NCBI GenBank assembly: GCA_002499905.1
Contig: DANP01000016.1
Location: forward strand, 82,774-116,301
Direction of reading: 5' to 3'
DNA from: Methanolinea sp. UBA277
GTDB lineage: Archaea > Halobacteriota > Methanomicrobia > Methanomicrobiales > Methanospirillaceae
DNA length: 33,528 nucleotides
Shown piece by piece: positions 13,886-22,716 of the stretch. The translations under genes were made by a program, and so were the position numbers. How positions within the stretch are numbered: position 1 is the first letter of the stretch; each line of letters opens with the position of its first letter. A model generated the notes under the pieces. That model worked only from the letters and a program-made list of their open reading frames with translations. It was not told the origin of the DNA and did not search any database.

Positions 13886-14746
13886 GTGTTCCTCAGGAGG
13901 ACATCCCCCTGGCCCCTTGCAGGTTTTTCCTTCCTTGTGGCTTCCCTAATCCTTTTTACCCTCTCCGCAATGTACGGACTTCCCGGGATCGGTTCAGGGT
14001 TCCTGCCGGCTGTGGCAGTCACCGTGACGATCAATATCTTCGCCACCATCCTCTTCTATCGGGCGCTCTCCCGGACGGATCTCTCCCTCTGCGTCCCCAT
14101 GCTTTCATTTACCCCGGTATTCCTCATCCTCACCTCTTTCATCATCCTTCGCGAGTTACCCTCCCTTCCCGGAGCCATTGGCATCCTGCTGGTCGCGGCC
14201 GGGGCGTACCTGCTCCAACTGGAATACTACAGAGGAAGGCCTGTCTCCTTAATAAAACCGTTCCAGACCCTGCAGCACGATCGGGGGGTACAGATGATGT
14301 TGTTGGTTGCCTTCCTGTACAGCATCTCGGTCAACTATGACAAACGGGTGGTGATAGCATCCGACCCGGTTTTTGGTGCTGCGGTGACACTCTTTCTGCT
14401 GGCCATTCCGTTCCTCATCATTACCCTCTGTCTCCACCAGAGAAAACTTCTCAATTCCCCAGCGTACTGGTCATCGCCATCGTCGGTTCCGGAGGCTCCC
14501 GCATTCTCCATCTCCGCACCACGCGCTTATCTTGCGATCGGTGCCGTTCTTGCCCTCGAGGCCTTCGCGATCAATACTGCCTATACAATGACCGTTGTCC
14601 CCTATGTCATCACAGTGAAGCGGTTGGCGATATTTTTCTCCGTGCTCTACGGCGGACTCCTCCTCGGAGAACGCCAGCTGGGTGGCCGCATTCTCGGGGG
14701 ACTCGTGATGATAGCGGGAACGGTGCTGATAGGGCTCCTGGGGTAA
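13886..14746 (+). CDS. EamA/DMT-family transporter, possibly start-defective
   Basis: From GTG 13886 the product is 286 residues with about nine hydrophobic helices. Counting the in-frame helix encoded from 13820 gives the usual ten helices of the drug/metabolite transporter fold with its two EamA repeats. The second repeat includes KRLAIFFSVLYGGLLLGERQ, whose small-residue, glycine and glutamate pattern is typical. The inter-repeat segment LEYYRGRPVSLIKPF marks the midpoint. Substrate is unknown; in this setting export of a lipid-linked or nucleotide-sugar precursor is conceivable but unproven. GTG 13886 is simply the first canonical start and lacks a convincing ribosome site; the true start was probably at 13820. 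It stands alone between the epimerase and the acetamido-sugar operon. Confidence 0.75.
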   Translation: MFLRRTSPWPLAGFSFLVASLILFTLSAMYGLPGIGSGFLPAVAVTVTINIFATILFYRALSRTDLSLCVPMLSFTPVFLILTSFIILRELPSLPGAIGILLVAAGAYLLQLEYYRGRPVSLIKPFQTLQHDRGVQMMLLVAFLYSISVNYDKRVVIASDPVFGAAVTLFLLAIPFLIITLCLHQRKLLNSPAYWSSPSSVPEAPAFSISAPRAYLAIGAVLALEAFAINTAYTMTVVPYVITVKRLAIFFSVLYGGLLLGERQLGGRILGGLVMIAGTVLIGLLG

Positions 14747-14793
14747 ATGGGTGCCTTGTCCGGTGGATGCTCCAATTCAGACAATCCGCATTG

Positions 14794-15223
14794 ATGTCCA
14801 CGGATGAGCATCCTGCAGTTATTCACTGGCACTATACCGCAGAGGAATTGGGTATTTCTGTCATTTATTCGCAGTCTGACTGTGGGGCCTGGCCTATGGA
14901 CCCGGGGATAGTACAAGATTCTTGACTGCTCCCCGCCATCACTCTGGCAGCATTCCGAAAAGAAGCGGGCGGAAGAGAAGGCTGAAAACGTGGTCTCCTT
15001 CTTCGATCCTGCCGACGAGAAGGTGACAATCCCCCGTCACGGCCCCCGACGGTCCTGGAAGATGGGCGACGCAGAGCGACCAGGCCTTCCTGGTGCAGCA
15101 GATCGCCGATGCCGAGGCGGTGGGAAGATGAATTACGTGATCTCTGTCCCTCGGGTCTCCTACGAGATCGAGTATGGGTTAATTAAAGGCGGGGGGATGC
15201 CAGGGATGAAGCAGGGTGAGTAA
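14794..15223 (+). pseudogene. Possible decayed coding sequence in several frames
   Basis: Fragments with protein-like composition appear in different frames. 14794-14925 encodes MSTDEHPAVIHWHYTAEELG and ends PGIVQDS. From about 14950 another frame reads HSEKKRAEEKAENVVSFFDP and goes on to a Pro/Arg-rich stretch. From about 15070 a third frame reads SDQAFLVQQIADAEAVGR before a stop at about 15130. No frame has a good start with a ribosome site. This pattern suggests one or two frameshifted gene remnants, but the pieces are short and I recognise no family, so chance is a real alternative. Confidence 0.25.
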
Positions 15224-15312
15224 TGAGGGGAGGTGGGGGATTCTTTTTTTCGATCGGGGTTGGATTTTATGAGTTATTTGGGGAGGGAGAATTTTTCATG
15301 AAATCTTGCAAG

Positions 15313-15320
15313 TATTTATA
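15313..15320 (+). promoter_or_regulatory. TATA box of the acetamido-sugar operon
   Basis: TATTTATA is a near-consensus archaeal TATA element in AT-rich DNA. Transcription would start about 25 bases on, near 15345, giving a leader of about 50 bases before ATG 15396. A T-run at 15242-15249 upstream could terminate any earlier transcript. Confidence 0.55.
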
Positions 15321-15395
15321 GTGAACAGTATCTTCTTTTTATTTAGTGGAATTCAAAATCACTTCAAATCGTGCTCCGGGGGAACATAACCAGGA

Positions 15396-15995
15396 ATGAC
15401 ACACTATGGAATAAACTCTATTGGGAAATACGCTCAATTTTTTGAACCGGTAATCCTGGGCTTTCCTTCCCGGGAAAGGATAGGACAAACAGATTTTCCC
15501 GGGACCATTATCGGGGATAATGCAATACTCCGATCAGGAACCGTGATCTATTGCGATGTAGTGATCGGGGATAATTTTCAAACCGGGCATAATGTCCTGA
15601 TCCGGGAGAAGACCAAAATTGGATCGGACGTGGCAATAGGGACTTCAACGGTTATCGAAGGGTTTTGTTCGATTGGAAACGGGGTAAGAATCCAGAGCAT
15701 GGTCTTTATTCCCACCCATACGCAGATAAGAAACGGGGTATTTATAGGCCCGAATGCGATCCTTACCAACGATCGCTATCCTCCAAGCGGTAAACCCGAA
15801 CTGAAAGGACCGGTTATCGAGGATTCGGCTGTGATTGGTGCGAACAGCACCATTCTGCCCGGGATCAGGATCGGGTCGGGTGCTGCTGTTGCCGCGGGGG
15901 CTGTGGTTACCCGGGATGTCCCGGCAGGGAAGATGGCGATTGGTGCACCTGCCAGGATCAGGGATCTACCGGAACAGATGAGGAGAGAGTCGTGA
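15396..15995 (+). CDS. Left-handed beta-helix N-acetyltransferase (WbpD-like)
   Basis: The 199-residue protein is built of hexapeptide repeats (IGDNAI, IGSDVAIG, IGNGVRI, IGPNAIL, IGANSTIL, IGSGAAV) from about residue 35 to 185, the left-handed beta-helix of acetyl-CoA-dependent sugar acetyltransferases. The loop NGVFIGPNAILTNDRYP is the pattern of WbpD and related enzymes that acetylate the 3-amino group of UDP-GlcNAc(3NH2)A. It ends with the usual GAPARI. First gene of the operon; its stop overlaps the GTG of the aminotransferase (GTGA at 15992-15995), the enzyme that would make its substrate. Assignment to the WbpD step rests on family pattern plus the neighbours. Confidence 0.88.
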   Translation: MTHYGINSIGKYAQFFEPVILGFPSRERIGQTDFPGTIIGDNAILRSGTVIYCDVVIGDNFQTGHNVLIREKTKIGSDVAIGTSTVIEGFCSIGNGVRIQSMVFIPTHTQIRNGVFIGPNAILTNDRYPPSGKPELKGPVIEDSAVIGANSTILPGIRIGSGAAVAAGAVVTRDVPAGKMAIGAPARIRDLPEQMRRES

Positions 15996-17080
15996 TCCCC
16001 ATTGCAAAACCATTTACCGGAGAAGAGGAAATCGAAGCGGTCACGGAAGTGCTTCGCTCAGGAATGCTTGCCCAGGGGAAGAACGTGGCCCAGTTTGAGG
16101 AAGATTTTGCAAAATACTGTGGGGTGCGTGAGGCAGTTGCGGTAAATAACGGAACTGCGGCGTTACACGCTGCACTTCTGGCCCTTGGAGTGAGTTCAGG
16201 GGATGAGGTGATAGTCCCGGACTTCACATTTTTCGCTACAGCATCGAGTGTATGCATGTGCGGGGCCAGGCCGGTATTTGCAGACGTGGATGAAAAGACA
16301 TTCAATGTCGCTGTGGATTCGGTCGAGGAGAAGATCAGTCCGAAAACCAGGGCCGTGATAGGGGTTCACCTGTTCGGCCAGCCATTCGATGTTACTCCCC
16401 TCCGTGAGCTATGCGAAGATGCAAAAATTCCCCTGATCGAGGATGCGGCCCAGGCCCATGGGGCAACCTATCACGGGAAAAAGGTTGGAGGATTGGGGGA
16501 TGCAGCCTGTTTCTCATTTTACCCTACCAAGAATATGACTACCGGGGAGGGGGGGATGGTAACTACCGACAACCGGGATCTTGCTGTAAAAATCCGCGTG
16601 ATAATAAATCATGGACAGAGTGAAAAGTACCTTCACACCTGTCTCGGTTACAACTACCGGATGACGGATATCGGGGCTGCCATCGGCCTCGTGCAACTCC
16701 GGAAGCTCGGTTCATTCAATACGAGGAGACAGGAAACTGCCGCGTTCTACGATGACCATATTCCTGCAGACGGAATCGAAACCCCGGTGGTCGTACCTGG
16801 CATGACCCACGTCTATCATCAGTACGTGCTGAAGGTGACCCCGGAGTGCCGGCTCTCACGGGACCAGCTGGCCATTGCCTTGCGTGACAAGGGGATCGGA
16901 ACAGCAGTGCACTACCCCATTCCTCTCCATCGGCAACCGGTCTTCGAGGAATGCGCCCGGAAAGGGAGCTGTCCGGTTGCTGACCAGCTGGCAGGCGAGG
17001 TACTGTCTCTCCCTGTCCATCCCCTGGTAACAGATAAAGAACGTGAATATATCTGCGAATGTATCAATGAGGTGACCTGA
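15992..17080 (+). CDS. DegT/DnrJ/EryC1 sugar aminotransferase (WbpE-like)
   Basis: This 362-residue PLP-dependent aminotransferase has the usual family length. NNGTAALHAAL (52-62) binds the cofactor phosphate, DAAQAHGA (151-158) contacts the PLP ring, and K180 in SFYPTKNMTTGEGGM is the Schiff-base lysine. In this operon it should transaminate the 3-keto group of UDP-GlcNAcA to the 3-amino sugar, as WbpE does, using glutamate. GTG 15992 is chosen because GAGGAGAG sits immediately upstream and the codon overlaps the previous stop. The next gene begins 3 bases after its stop, so the set is translationally coupled. Confidence 0.93.
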   Translation: MIPIAKPFTGEEEIEAVTEVLRSGMLAQGKNVAQFEEDFAKYCGVREAVAVNNGTAALHAALLALGVSSGDEVIVPDFTFFATASSVCMCGARPVFADVDEKTFNVAVDSVEEKISPKTRAVIGVHLFGQPFDVTPLRELCEDAKIPLIEDAAQAHGATYHGKKVGGLGDAACFSFYPTKNMTTGEGGMVTTDNRDLAVKIRVIINHGQSEKYLHTCLGYNYRMTDIGAAIGLVQLRKLGSFNTRRQETAAFYDDHIPADGIETPVVVPGMTHVYHQYVLKVTPECRLSRDQLAIALRDKGIGTAVHYPIPLHRQPVFEECARKGSCPVADQLAGEVLSLPVHPLVTDKEREYICECINEVT

Positions 17081-17083
17081 TTC

Positions 17084-17995
17084 ATGGATGTCGGAGTAAT
17101 TGGTGTCGGCGTGATGGGAAAGAACCATGTGCGTGTCTATTCCGAGCTCAAGCAGGCCAGCACCGTCTACGTCTACGACCTGAACTATGAGGCAGCGACG
17201 GGCGTCGCCATCGCCAATGAGGCTATCCCCTGTAATACCCTCGCGGAGCTCCTGAAGAATGTGGATGCGGTGAGCGTCTGTGTTCCCACGCCTTATCACC
17301 GCCAGATCGGTGAACAGGTGCTCGCTGCCGGAATCCACGTCCTTATGGAGAAACCGATGTGTTCCACCGAGAAAGAGGCAGTGGAGCTGCTGGCCCACAA
17401 GAAGAAAGGAACCATCATGGGGGTCGGGCACATCGAGCGGTTCAATCCCATTGTCCCTGAGATCAGGAGGATCATCCGGAAACCTCTCTTCGTGGAAATG
17501 AACCGCCATAACCCGGCCTCAGCACGGGCTGTGGAATCATCGGTCATTGAAGACCTGATGATCCATGATATCGACATCCTGCAGCATGTCCTCTTCCATG
17601 ACGGCCTGGAATTCTCCGCTGCCGGAAACCGCGACGCCGCAAGCGCCCTCTTCAGATTCGACTCGGTTTCCGCATTCCTCTCGGCGAGCAGGAAGTCCTC
17701 GAAGAAGATACGGCGGATATATATCGAAGAAGAAGACCTCACCGTCGAAGGGGACTTCATGAACCAGGAAGTCTACACCTACTACAAGCCCGAGAAGTAC
17801 AAGGTCGAGAATGAGCGCTATGTCCAGGAGAACATCATCGAGAAAGTGATGGTCAACAAGGTGGAGCCGCTCAAGGTCGAGCTCAAGACCTTCCTCGAAT
17901 GCGTTAAGAAGGACCGGCCTTTCCCGGTAACTCCTGAACAGGCCATCCGGAACCTTGCCATCTGCGAGCAGATCCGTGCAGCGGTTCAGAGGTGA
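17084..17995 (+). CDS. Gfo/Idh/MocA oxidoreductase (WbpB-like, UDP-HexNAc 3-dehydrogenase)
   Basis: The 303-residue NAD(P)-dependent dehydrogenase has the Rossmann loop GVIGVGVMGKNH (residues 4-15), the family EKP (89-91), GHIERFNP (115-122) and DLMIHDIDI (157-165), whose H161-D162 lie in the active site. WbpB-type enzymes oxidise C3 of UDP-GlcNAcA, and archaeal relatives are known as UDP-GlcNAc 3-dehydrogenases. Flanked by the aminotransferase and the 6-dehydrogenase, it fits the oxidation step that feeds transamination. It starts 3 bases after the previous stop, and its TGA lies next to the ribosome site of the following gene. Confidence 0.9.
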   Translation: MDVGVIGVGVMGKNHVRVYSELKQASTVYVYDLNYEAATGVAIANEAIPCNTLAELLKNVDAVSVCVPTPYHRQIGEQVLAAGIHVLMEKPMCSTEKEAVELLAHKKKGTIMGVGHIERFNPIVPEIRRIIRKPLFVEMNRHNPASARAVESSVIEDLMIHDIDILQHVLFHDGLEFSAAGNRDAASALFRFDSVSAFLSASRKSSKKIRRIYIEEEDLTVEGDFMNQEVYTYYKPEKYKVENERYVQENIIEKVMVNKVEPLKVELKTFLECVKKDRPFPVTPEQAIRNLAICEQIRAAVQR

Positions 17996-18003
17996 GAACA
18001 GGA

Positions 18004-19434
18004 ATGGCATCATCCCTCGAACAGACATTCGCGAAGCGGGGGCCGATCCGCACCATCGGCGTCATCGGAATGGGCTATGTCGGCATCCCGTCCGCAGCAC
18101 TCTTTGCCGATGTCAATCATTATCAGAAAGTCTACGGGTTTCAGCGTAACTCAAAAACTTCGGGCTACAAAATCGCCATGCTCAATCGTGGTGAGAGTCC
18201 TCTGAAGGGAGAAGAGCCGGGGCTTGACGAGCTCATCAAGAAAGTTGTCTCGGTAGGGAAGTTCACCTGCACCTCCGACTTCACCCGCATCGCTGAATGC
18301 GATGCCATAACGCTCACCATCCAGACTCCGTTTAAGAACCCGAAAGACCTCGAGCCCGACTGGACCGCCCTCTTCCAGGGAATCCGGCAGACGGGAAAAC
18401 ACCTCACGGAAGGTTCTCTCGTTGTGCTCGAATCCACCATCACCCCTGGAACGACAGCAGGCATCGCGAAGCAGATTCTCGAAGAAGAATCCGGGATGGA
18501 AGCAGCAAAGGACTTCGGCCTCGCCCATGCACCCGAGCGGGTCATGGTCGGAAGGCTGATCCGGAACATCAGGGAGCATGACCGGATTGTGGGGGGGATC
18601 GACGAGGCAAGCACGAAGAGAGCGATCGAGTTGTACTCGCCGGTGCTTACCAAAGGACGCATAATTCCCATGACTGCCACTGCAGCAGAGGTGGAGAAGA
18701 CTGCCGAGAACACCCTTCGCGATTTGCAGATCGCCGCAGCCAATCAGCTTGCCCTCTACTGCGAGGCAATGGGGGTGAACTTCTACGATGTCCGGGAAGG
18801 GATTGCTTCGCTGAAAGAGGAAGGGGTGACAAGGGCGATCCTCTGGCCGGGAGCCGGGGTGGGGGGCCACTGCCTTACCAAGGATACCTACCACCTGGAA
18901 CGAGGGGTGAAGGTGCTCGGGGGGCCGCTCGACTACCCTGAGGGAAAGGACTCCCTCTTCGTCCTCGCCAGGAACATCAACGATTTCATGCCCAGGCATA
19001 TGTTCAACCTCACCAGGGCTGGACTGGAGCGGGTGGGAAAGACGGTAAAAGGGTCTAAGATTGCGGTGTTGGGATGGGCTTTTACAGCCAACTCGGATGA
19101 TGCGAGGAATACGCCATCAGAAGTGTTTCGGGACCTGATGACTGAGGCCGGTGCGGATGTGAGGGTGCATGATCCCTGGGTGGAGGATTACCCGGGAGTT
19201 GAGATTGAAAAGGACTTGGACATGGCATTGAAGAAGGCGGATGCGATCGCTATCTTCACCGGGCATTCCCAGTACAGGAATTTGAGGCCTTCTCATTTGA
19301 AGGAATCATGCAGCGGCACTCATCCGATCATTGTTGATGGGAGAAACGTGGTGGATCCGGACGCATTTATCGGGATAGGATTCTTATACAAGGGGATTGG
19401 ACGAGGGGACAAGAATGGGCATCCGCTCCGGTGA
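18004..19434 (+). CDS. UDP-N-acetylhexosamine 6-dehydrogenase (nucleotide-sugar dehydrogenase 1)
   Basis: The 476-residue protein of the UDP-Glc/UDP-GlcNAc/UDP-ManNAc dehydrogenase family oxidises C6 twice with NAD to give the uronic acid. The NAD loop GVIGMGYVGIPSA is at about 19-31, VLESTITPGTT at about 141-151, AHAPERV at about 174-180, the lysine-containing EKTAENTLRDLQIA near 231-244, and the catalytic cysteine C290 in GAGVGGHCLTKD. I prefer ATG 18004, with AGAGGTGA 8 bases upstream, over GTG 17992, which lies inside that site. It provides the uronic acid for the WbpB/E/D steps. It is distinct from the second dehydrogenase at 28192, so the window encodes two such enzymes. Confidence 0.93.
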   Translation: MASSLEQTFAKRGPIRTIGVIGMGYVGIPSAALFADVNHYQKVYGFQRNSKTSGYKIAMLNRGESPLKGEEPGLDELIKKVVSVGKFTCTSDFTRIAECDAITLTIQTPFKNPKDLEPDWTALFQGIRQTGKHLTEGSLVVLESTITPGTTAGIAKQILEEESGMEAAKDFGLAHAPERVMVGRLIRNIREHDRIVGGIDEASTKRAIELYSPVLTKGRIIPMTATAAEVEKTAENTLRDLQIAAANQLALYCEAMGVNFYDVREGIASLKEEGVTRAILWPGAGVGGHCLTKDTYHLERGVKVLGGPLDYPEGKDSLFVLARNINDFMPRHMFNLTRAGLERVGKTVKGSKIAVLGWAFTANSDDARNTPSEVFRDLMTEAGADVRVHDPWVEDYPGVEIEKDLDMALKKADAIAIFTGHSQYRNLRPSHLKESCSGTHPIIVDGRNVVDPDAFIGIGFLYKGIGRGDKNGHPLR

Positions 19435-19463
19435 GAAATATTTACTGAAATAGGGGTATTTTT

Positions 19464-19751
19464 ATGAAGATTGTTTCCATTGTGGGAGCCAGGCCGCAGT
19501 TTATCAAGTGTGCACCGCTCTCCCGTGAATTACGGAAAGTACATACCGAGATACTTGTCCATACCGGGCAGCACTATGACCCGGAGATGTCAGATATCTT
19601 TTTTGAGGAGCTTCACATCCCCATGCCGGATTACCACTTGGTTGATCCCTTTGCCTTAAAGTCGGAATTCTATAGATCCACCTCTTGTAATGATCTTTAC
19701 AGTCGAGAAGGGATGAACAATGACTCTATCTATATTATGATGCGGCATTAG
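19464..19751 (+). pseudogene. Truncated UDP-GlcNAc 2-epimerase (WecB/WbpI-like)
   Basis: The first about 59 residues, with VSIVGARPQFIKCAPLSREL, then LVHTGQHYDPEMSD and FFEELHIPMPDYHL, are an unmistakable 2-epimerase N-terminus with the nucleotide-binding GARPQFIK and HTGQHYD motifs. Homology ends at about 19640, where family members continue toward a glycine-rich segment. The remaining about 36 residues are unrelated and the frame stops at 95 residues, against about 360-380 in intact enzymes. All later catalytic and UDP-binding residues are lost, so it cannot be active. The ATG has no strong ribosome site. It follows the 6-dehydrogenase by 29 bases, where an intact copy would complete a path to UDP-ManNAc3NAcA. 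Confidence 0.85.
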
Positions 19752-19786
19752 TAGGCGGGGATGATAATATTGAAGGAGTATTCATA

Positions 19787-21343
19787 TTGAGGGTATTGAA
19801 TCCATCGGAAAGGGGCATTTCAAAAGAGCAACTCCCCCGCAATCTCGCTGGGAATATCGGATATTTTCTGGTAAATCTTGGCATTGGTCTCCTGCTCGTC
19901 CCCTATTTTATCTCTACACTCGGGGTTGCGGCTTATGGGATCATCCCTCTTGCAACTTCATTGAATGGCTATGTTGGATTGCTTACACAGTCGCTCAATA
20001 CCGCAGTATCCCGCTATCTTACTATAGATCTCCAGCGGGGGGATTATGTTACTGCAAATAAAACCTTTAATACGGCATTTTTCGGTATCTCCGGAATTAT
20101 TCTCGCGATGGTGCCGGTGGTGGCTCTTATTTCTACATATGCACCCACAATATTCAATGTACCTTCGGGACAGGAAACAGGAGCAATATACCTTTTCCTT
20201 GGTGTCAGCACCGCATTCTTGATCCGTTCATGGTCAGGTAACTTCACGGTTTCACTTTTTGCGCACAATCGCTTGGACCTGTTGAATCTTGTCAATATCG
20301 TGAATGTTGTCATCCAGGTTCTATTGATTGTCATATTCTTTTCGATTGCAGCCCCCTCGCTCGCACCCATCGGGTTGGCATACCTGATCAGTGGGATTGT
20401 CGCATCGGGATTGGCAATTATTCTTTCCCGCTGGATCAATCCATATTTACACATCAATATCCGTGATTTTGACTTGTCACGCCTGCATGAACTCACTAGA
20501 ATGGGATGGTGGGTGGTCATCAACCAGATTGGTTATATCCTTTTCTATAGTACTGCTCTCATCTTGGTGAACATGTTATTTGGGGCTACTGCAGGTGGGG
20601 AATATGCCATTGCATGGCAATGGGTTATCCTTCTCCTAGCTATCGCGGGAACCCTGTCCGGGGTGCTGACGCCAATAGTGTTGACATACTATGCGAAAGA
20701 GCAGACCGAATCCCTCATCAGAGTATCTAAAAGTGCCGTCAAGCTGATGGGTCTATCCATGGCGCTCCCAATCGGCCTTGTCTGCGGTTTTGCTCCGGCA
20801 CTGCTCACAGTTTGGGTTGGCAAGGAATTTTCCTTTCTTGCCATCCTGATGGTGGTGCTAACAGGGCATCTTGCGATTAACCTGGCCATTCTTCCGCTCT
20901 TCTCAATAAATATTGCATATAACCGTGTAAAGATCCCTGGAATCCTCACACTCGTTATGGGTATCGGCAATCTATTCCTCGCCATCATTCTCGCACTTTA
21001 TACGGGACTCGGTTACTACGGGGTTGCCATCGCAGCAGCGATTGTCCTCACCCTCAAGAATGCCCTCTTCACGCCATGGTATGCAACCCGGATCCTCGGG
21101 GTATCGGCTCATACATTTACCCGTGCCATGTTGCCGGGTGTCATTGCTACAATCATCATCGCAGGGTGTGCTTCTGCCATATCCCTGATCTTTCAGGTGA
21201 CAAGTTTTTTTCCACTCGTCATGGCTGGTGGAGTACTTGCTGCGCTCTATCTGGCCGTCCTCTGGCCCCTGGGCCTTGATGGATTTGAACGCGGTTTGTT
21301 CTCTTCGTATTTACCCATAAGCATCAGGAGATATGTGAAATGA
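19787..21343 (+). CDS. Polysaccharide flippase (Wzx/MATE-like)
   Basis: The 518-residue polytopic membrane protein has about 12-14 hydrophobic helices throughout. The N-terminal LAGNIGYFLVNLGIGLLLVPYFISTLGVAAYGIIPLA-type region is typical of oligosaccharide flippases of the MOP superfamily, which move lipid-linked glycans across the membrane. WWVVINQIGYILFYS and LVNMLFGATAGGEYA in the middle also fit. The start is TTG 19787, with GAAGGAG 8 bases upstream and no ATG nearby. The stop overlaps the next ATG (ATGA at 21340-21343). It links the sugar-nucleotide operon with the following decorating enzymes. Confidence 0.88.
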   Translation: MRVLNPSERGISKEQLPRNLAGNIGYFLVNLGIGLLLVPYFISTLGVAAYGIIPLATSLNGYVGLLTQSLNTAVSRYLTIDLQRGDYVTANKTFNTAFFGISGIILAMVPVVALISTYAPTIFNVPSGQETGAIYLFLGVSTAFLIRSWSGNFTVSLFAHNRLDLLNLVNIVNVVIQVLLIVIFFSIAAPSLAPIGLAYLISGIVASGLAIILSRWINPYLHINIRDFDLSRLHELTRMGWWVVINQIGYILFYSTALILVNMLFGATAGGEYAIAWQWVILLLAIAGTLSGVLTPIVLTYYAKEQTESLIRVSKSAVKLMGLSMALPIGLVCGFAPALLTVWVGKEFSFLAILMVVLTGHLAINLAILPLFSINIAYNRVKIPGILTLVMGIGNLFLAIILALYTGLGYYGVAIAAAIVLTLKNALFTPWYATRILGVSAHTFTRAMLPGVIATIIIAGCASAISLIFQVTSFFPLVMAGGVLAALYLAVLWPLGLDGFERGLFSSYLPISIRRYVK

Positions 21344-22716
21344 AGCCCACTGTTCTTTCATCTGTCGTTGATCACGATCTCTGCATCGGCTGCGGAGTAT
21401 GTGCAGCAATGTGCCCTGACAACGTCCTTGAAATGCAGTTTAATAGATTCGGGGAGTATAATCCCTTCAGCATCGGGGAATGCACAAAGGAGTGTGGAAT
21501 CTGCCTGAAGGTATGTCCATTTGTGGGCGGGAATCCAGATGAAGATGCTATCGGACAACAACTCTTTGGCGATGTTTCCGGGATTCAGCATAGGCATGAG
21601 ACCGGGTATTTTCTCAATTCATATGTGGGATACTCAAACGTGGATGGGCACCGGGAGTATGGTTCATCCGGAGGGATTGCGACATGGCTCCTAGAAGCGC
21701 TGCTTACCGAGGGCGTCGTTGATCACGTAATCTGCGTGGTTCCTACCTGCGACACGGAGGGACTTTTCGCCTTCAGGGTCTTTGATACCCCGGAAGACGT
21801 GCGCACGGGGGCCGGCTCGGTCTACTACCCGGTGGAGATATCGGCTGTCATCAGGCAGGTCCTCGAAACACCCGGACGGTACGCTATCACCGGCCTTCCC
21901 TGCTTCATCAAGGCGGTCAGGCTTGCCCAGAATAGGAACAAAAAATTGCGGGATCGGGTCGTCGTCACCGTCGGCCTCACCTGCGGGCAACTGAAGAGCA
22001 GGCACTTCACTGACTATATCGCCGCCCTCGCAGGGGTGCGAGGGAAGGTGATGAGGGTGCATTACCGGGGGAAGAGCCCGGACCGACCGGCGAGTAATTA
22101 TCATTACACTTTTACAACCGCAGATGGAGAGGAGCGCAGGATCTTCTGGAACGAGGGGATCGCCGAGGCCTGGACGAACCGGTGGTTCACCCCGCATGCA
22201 TGCAATTATTGCGATGACATCTTTGCCGAGTGTGCGGATGTCACCTGCATGGATGCGTGGCTACCTGAGTACTCGAAGGATAGCCGGGGGACGAGTCTGG
22301 TGCTTGTGCGGTCGCCGCTGGTGCAGAAGGTGATTACAGGGGGGCAGGGGGGCTATCTTGACCCGATCCCTATCGAGAGGGTGTTGCAGAGCCAGGCCGG
22401 GGTCGTGGAGGTCAAACGGCAGCACATGATGTACCGGATTTATCTTGATCAAGAGAAGGGATCGAAGGTGCCGGAGAAGCGGGTGACCCCGAAAAAGCCG
22501 GATAACCATTTCCTGCGGCAAGAAGTATTCCTGAAGGATCAGATGCAGGTTGCGAGCAAGGATCTCTGGAACTCTGAAGAGCCGGACATGCAACACTTCA
22601 GGGAGGGGATGCGGCCATATCTAGAGCAGGTCAGGAGGAGTGAGTGGATCTCAAGGGTTATTATGTTCCCTCTCCGAATGGTCAGGCAGATGATGCGAGG
22701 ATATCGTCATGGGTGA
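21340..22716 (+). CDS. Coenzyme F420 hydrogenase/dehydrogenase beta-type iron-sulfur protein
   Basis: The 458-residue protein begins with a two-cluster ferredoxin domain: C15-x2-C18-x2-C21-x3-C25 and C48-x3-C52-x2-C55-x3-C59. A FrhB-like domain follows (about residues 90-380), with GLPCFIKAV, GLTCGQLKS and CNYCDDIFAECADVTCMD, which bring further cysteines for FeS or flavin binding. The FrhB fold binds FAD and F420 in methanogens. Stand-alone versions are commonly next to polysaccharide pyruvyl transferases, as here, where the next gene overlaps it by 8 bases. The reaction is not established; reduction of a sugar or pyruvyl group is a reasonable inference. It is not part of a hydrogenase here, as no large or small subunit is present. 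Confidence 0.9.
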   Translation: MKPTVLSSVVDHDLCIGCGVCAAMCPDNVLEMQFNRFGEYNPFSIGECTKECGICLKVCPFVGGNPDEDAIGQQLFGDVSGIQHRHETGYFLNSYVGYSNVDGHREYGSSGGIATWLLEALLTEGVVDHVICVVPTCDTEGLFAFRVFDTPEDVRTGAGSVYYPVEISAVIRQVLETPGRYAITGLPCFIKAVRLAQNRNKKLRDRVVVTVGLTCGQLKSRHFTDYIAALAGVRGKVMRVHYRGKSPDRPASNYHYTFTTADGEERRIFWNEGIAEAWTNRWFTPHACNYCDDIFAECADVTCMDAWLPEYSKDSRGTSLVLVRSPLVQKVITGGQGGYLDPIPIERVLQSQAGVVEVKRQHMMYRIYLDQEKGSKVPEKRVTPKKPDNHFLRQEVFLKDQMQVASKDLWNSEEPDMQHFREGMRPYLEQVRRSEWISRVIMFPLRMVRQMMRGYRHG

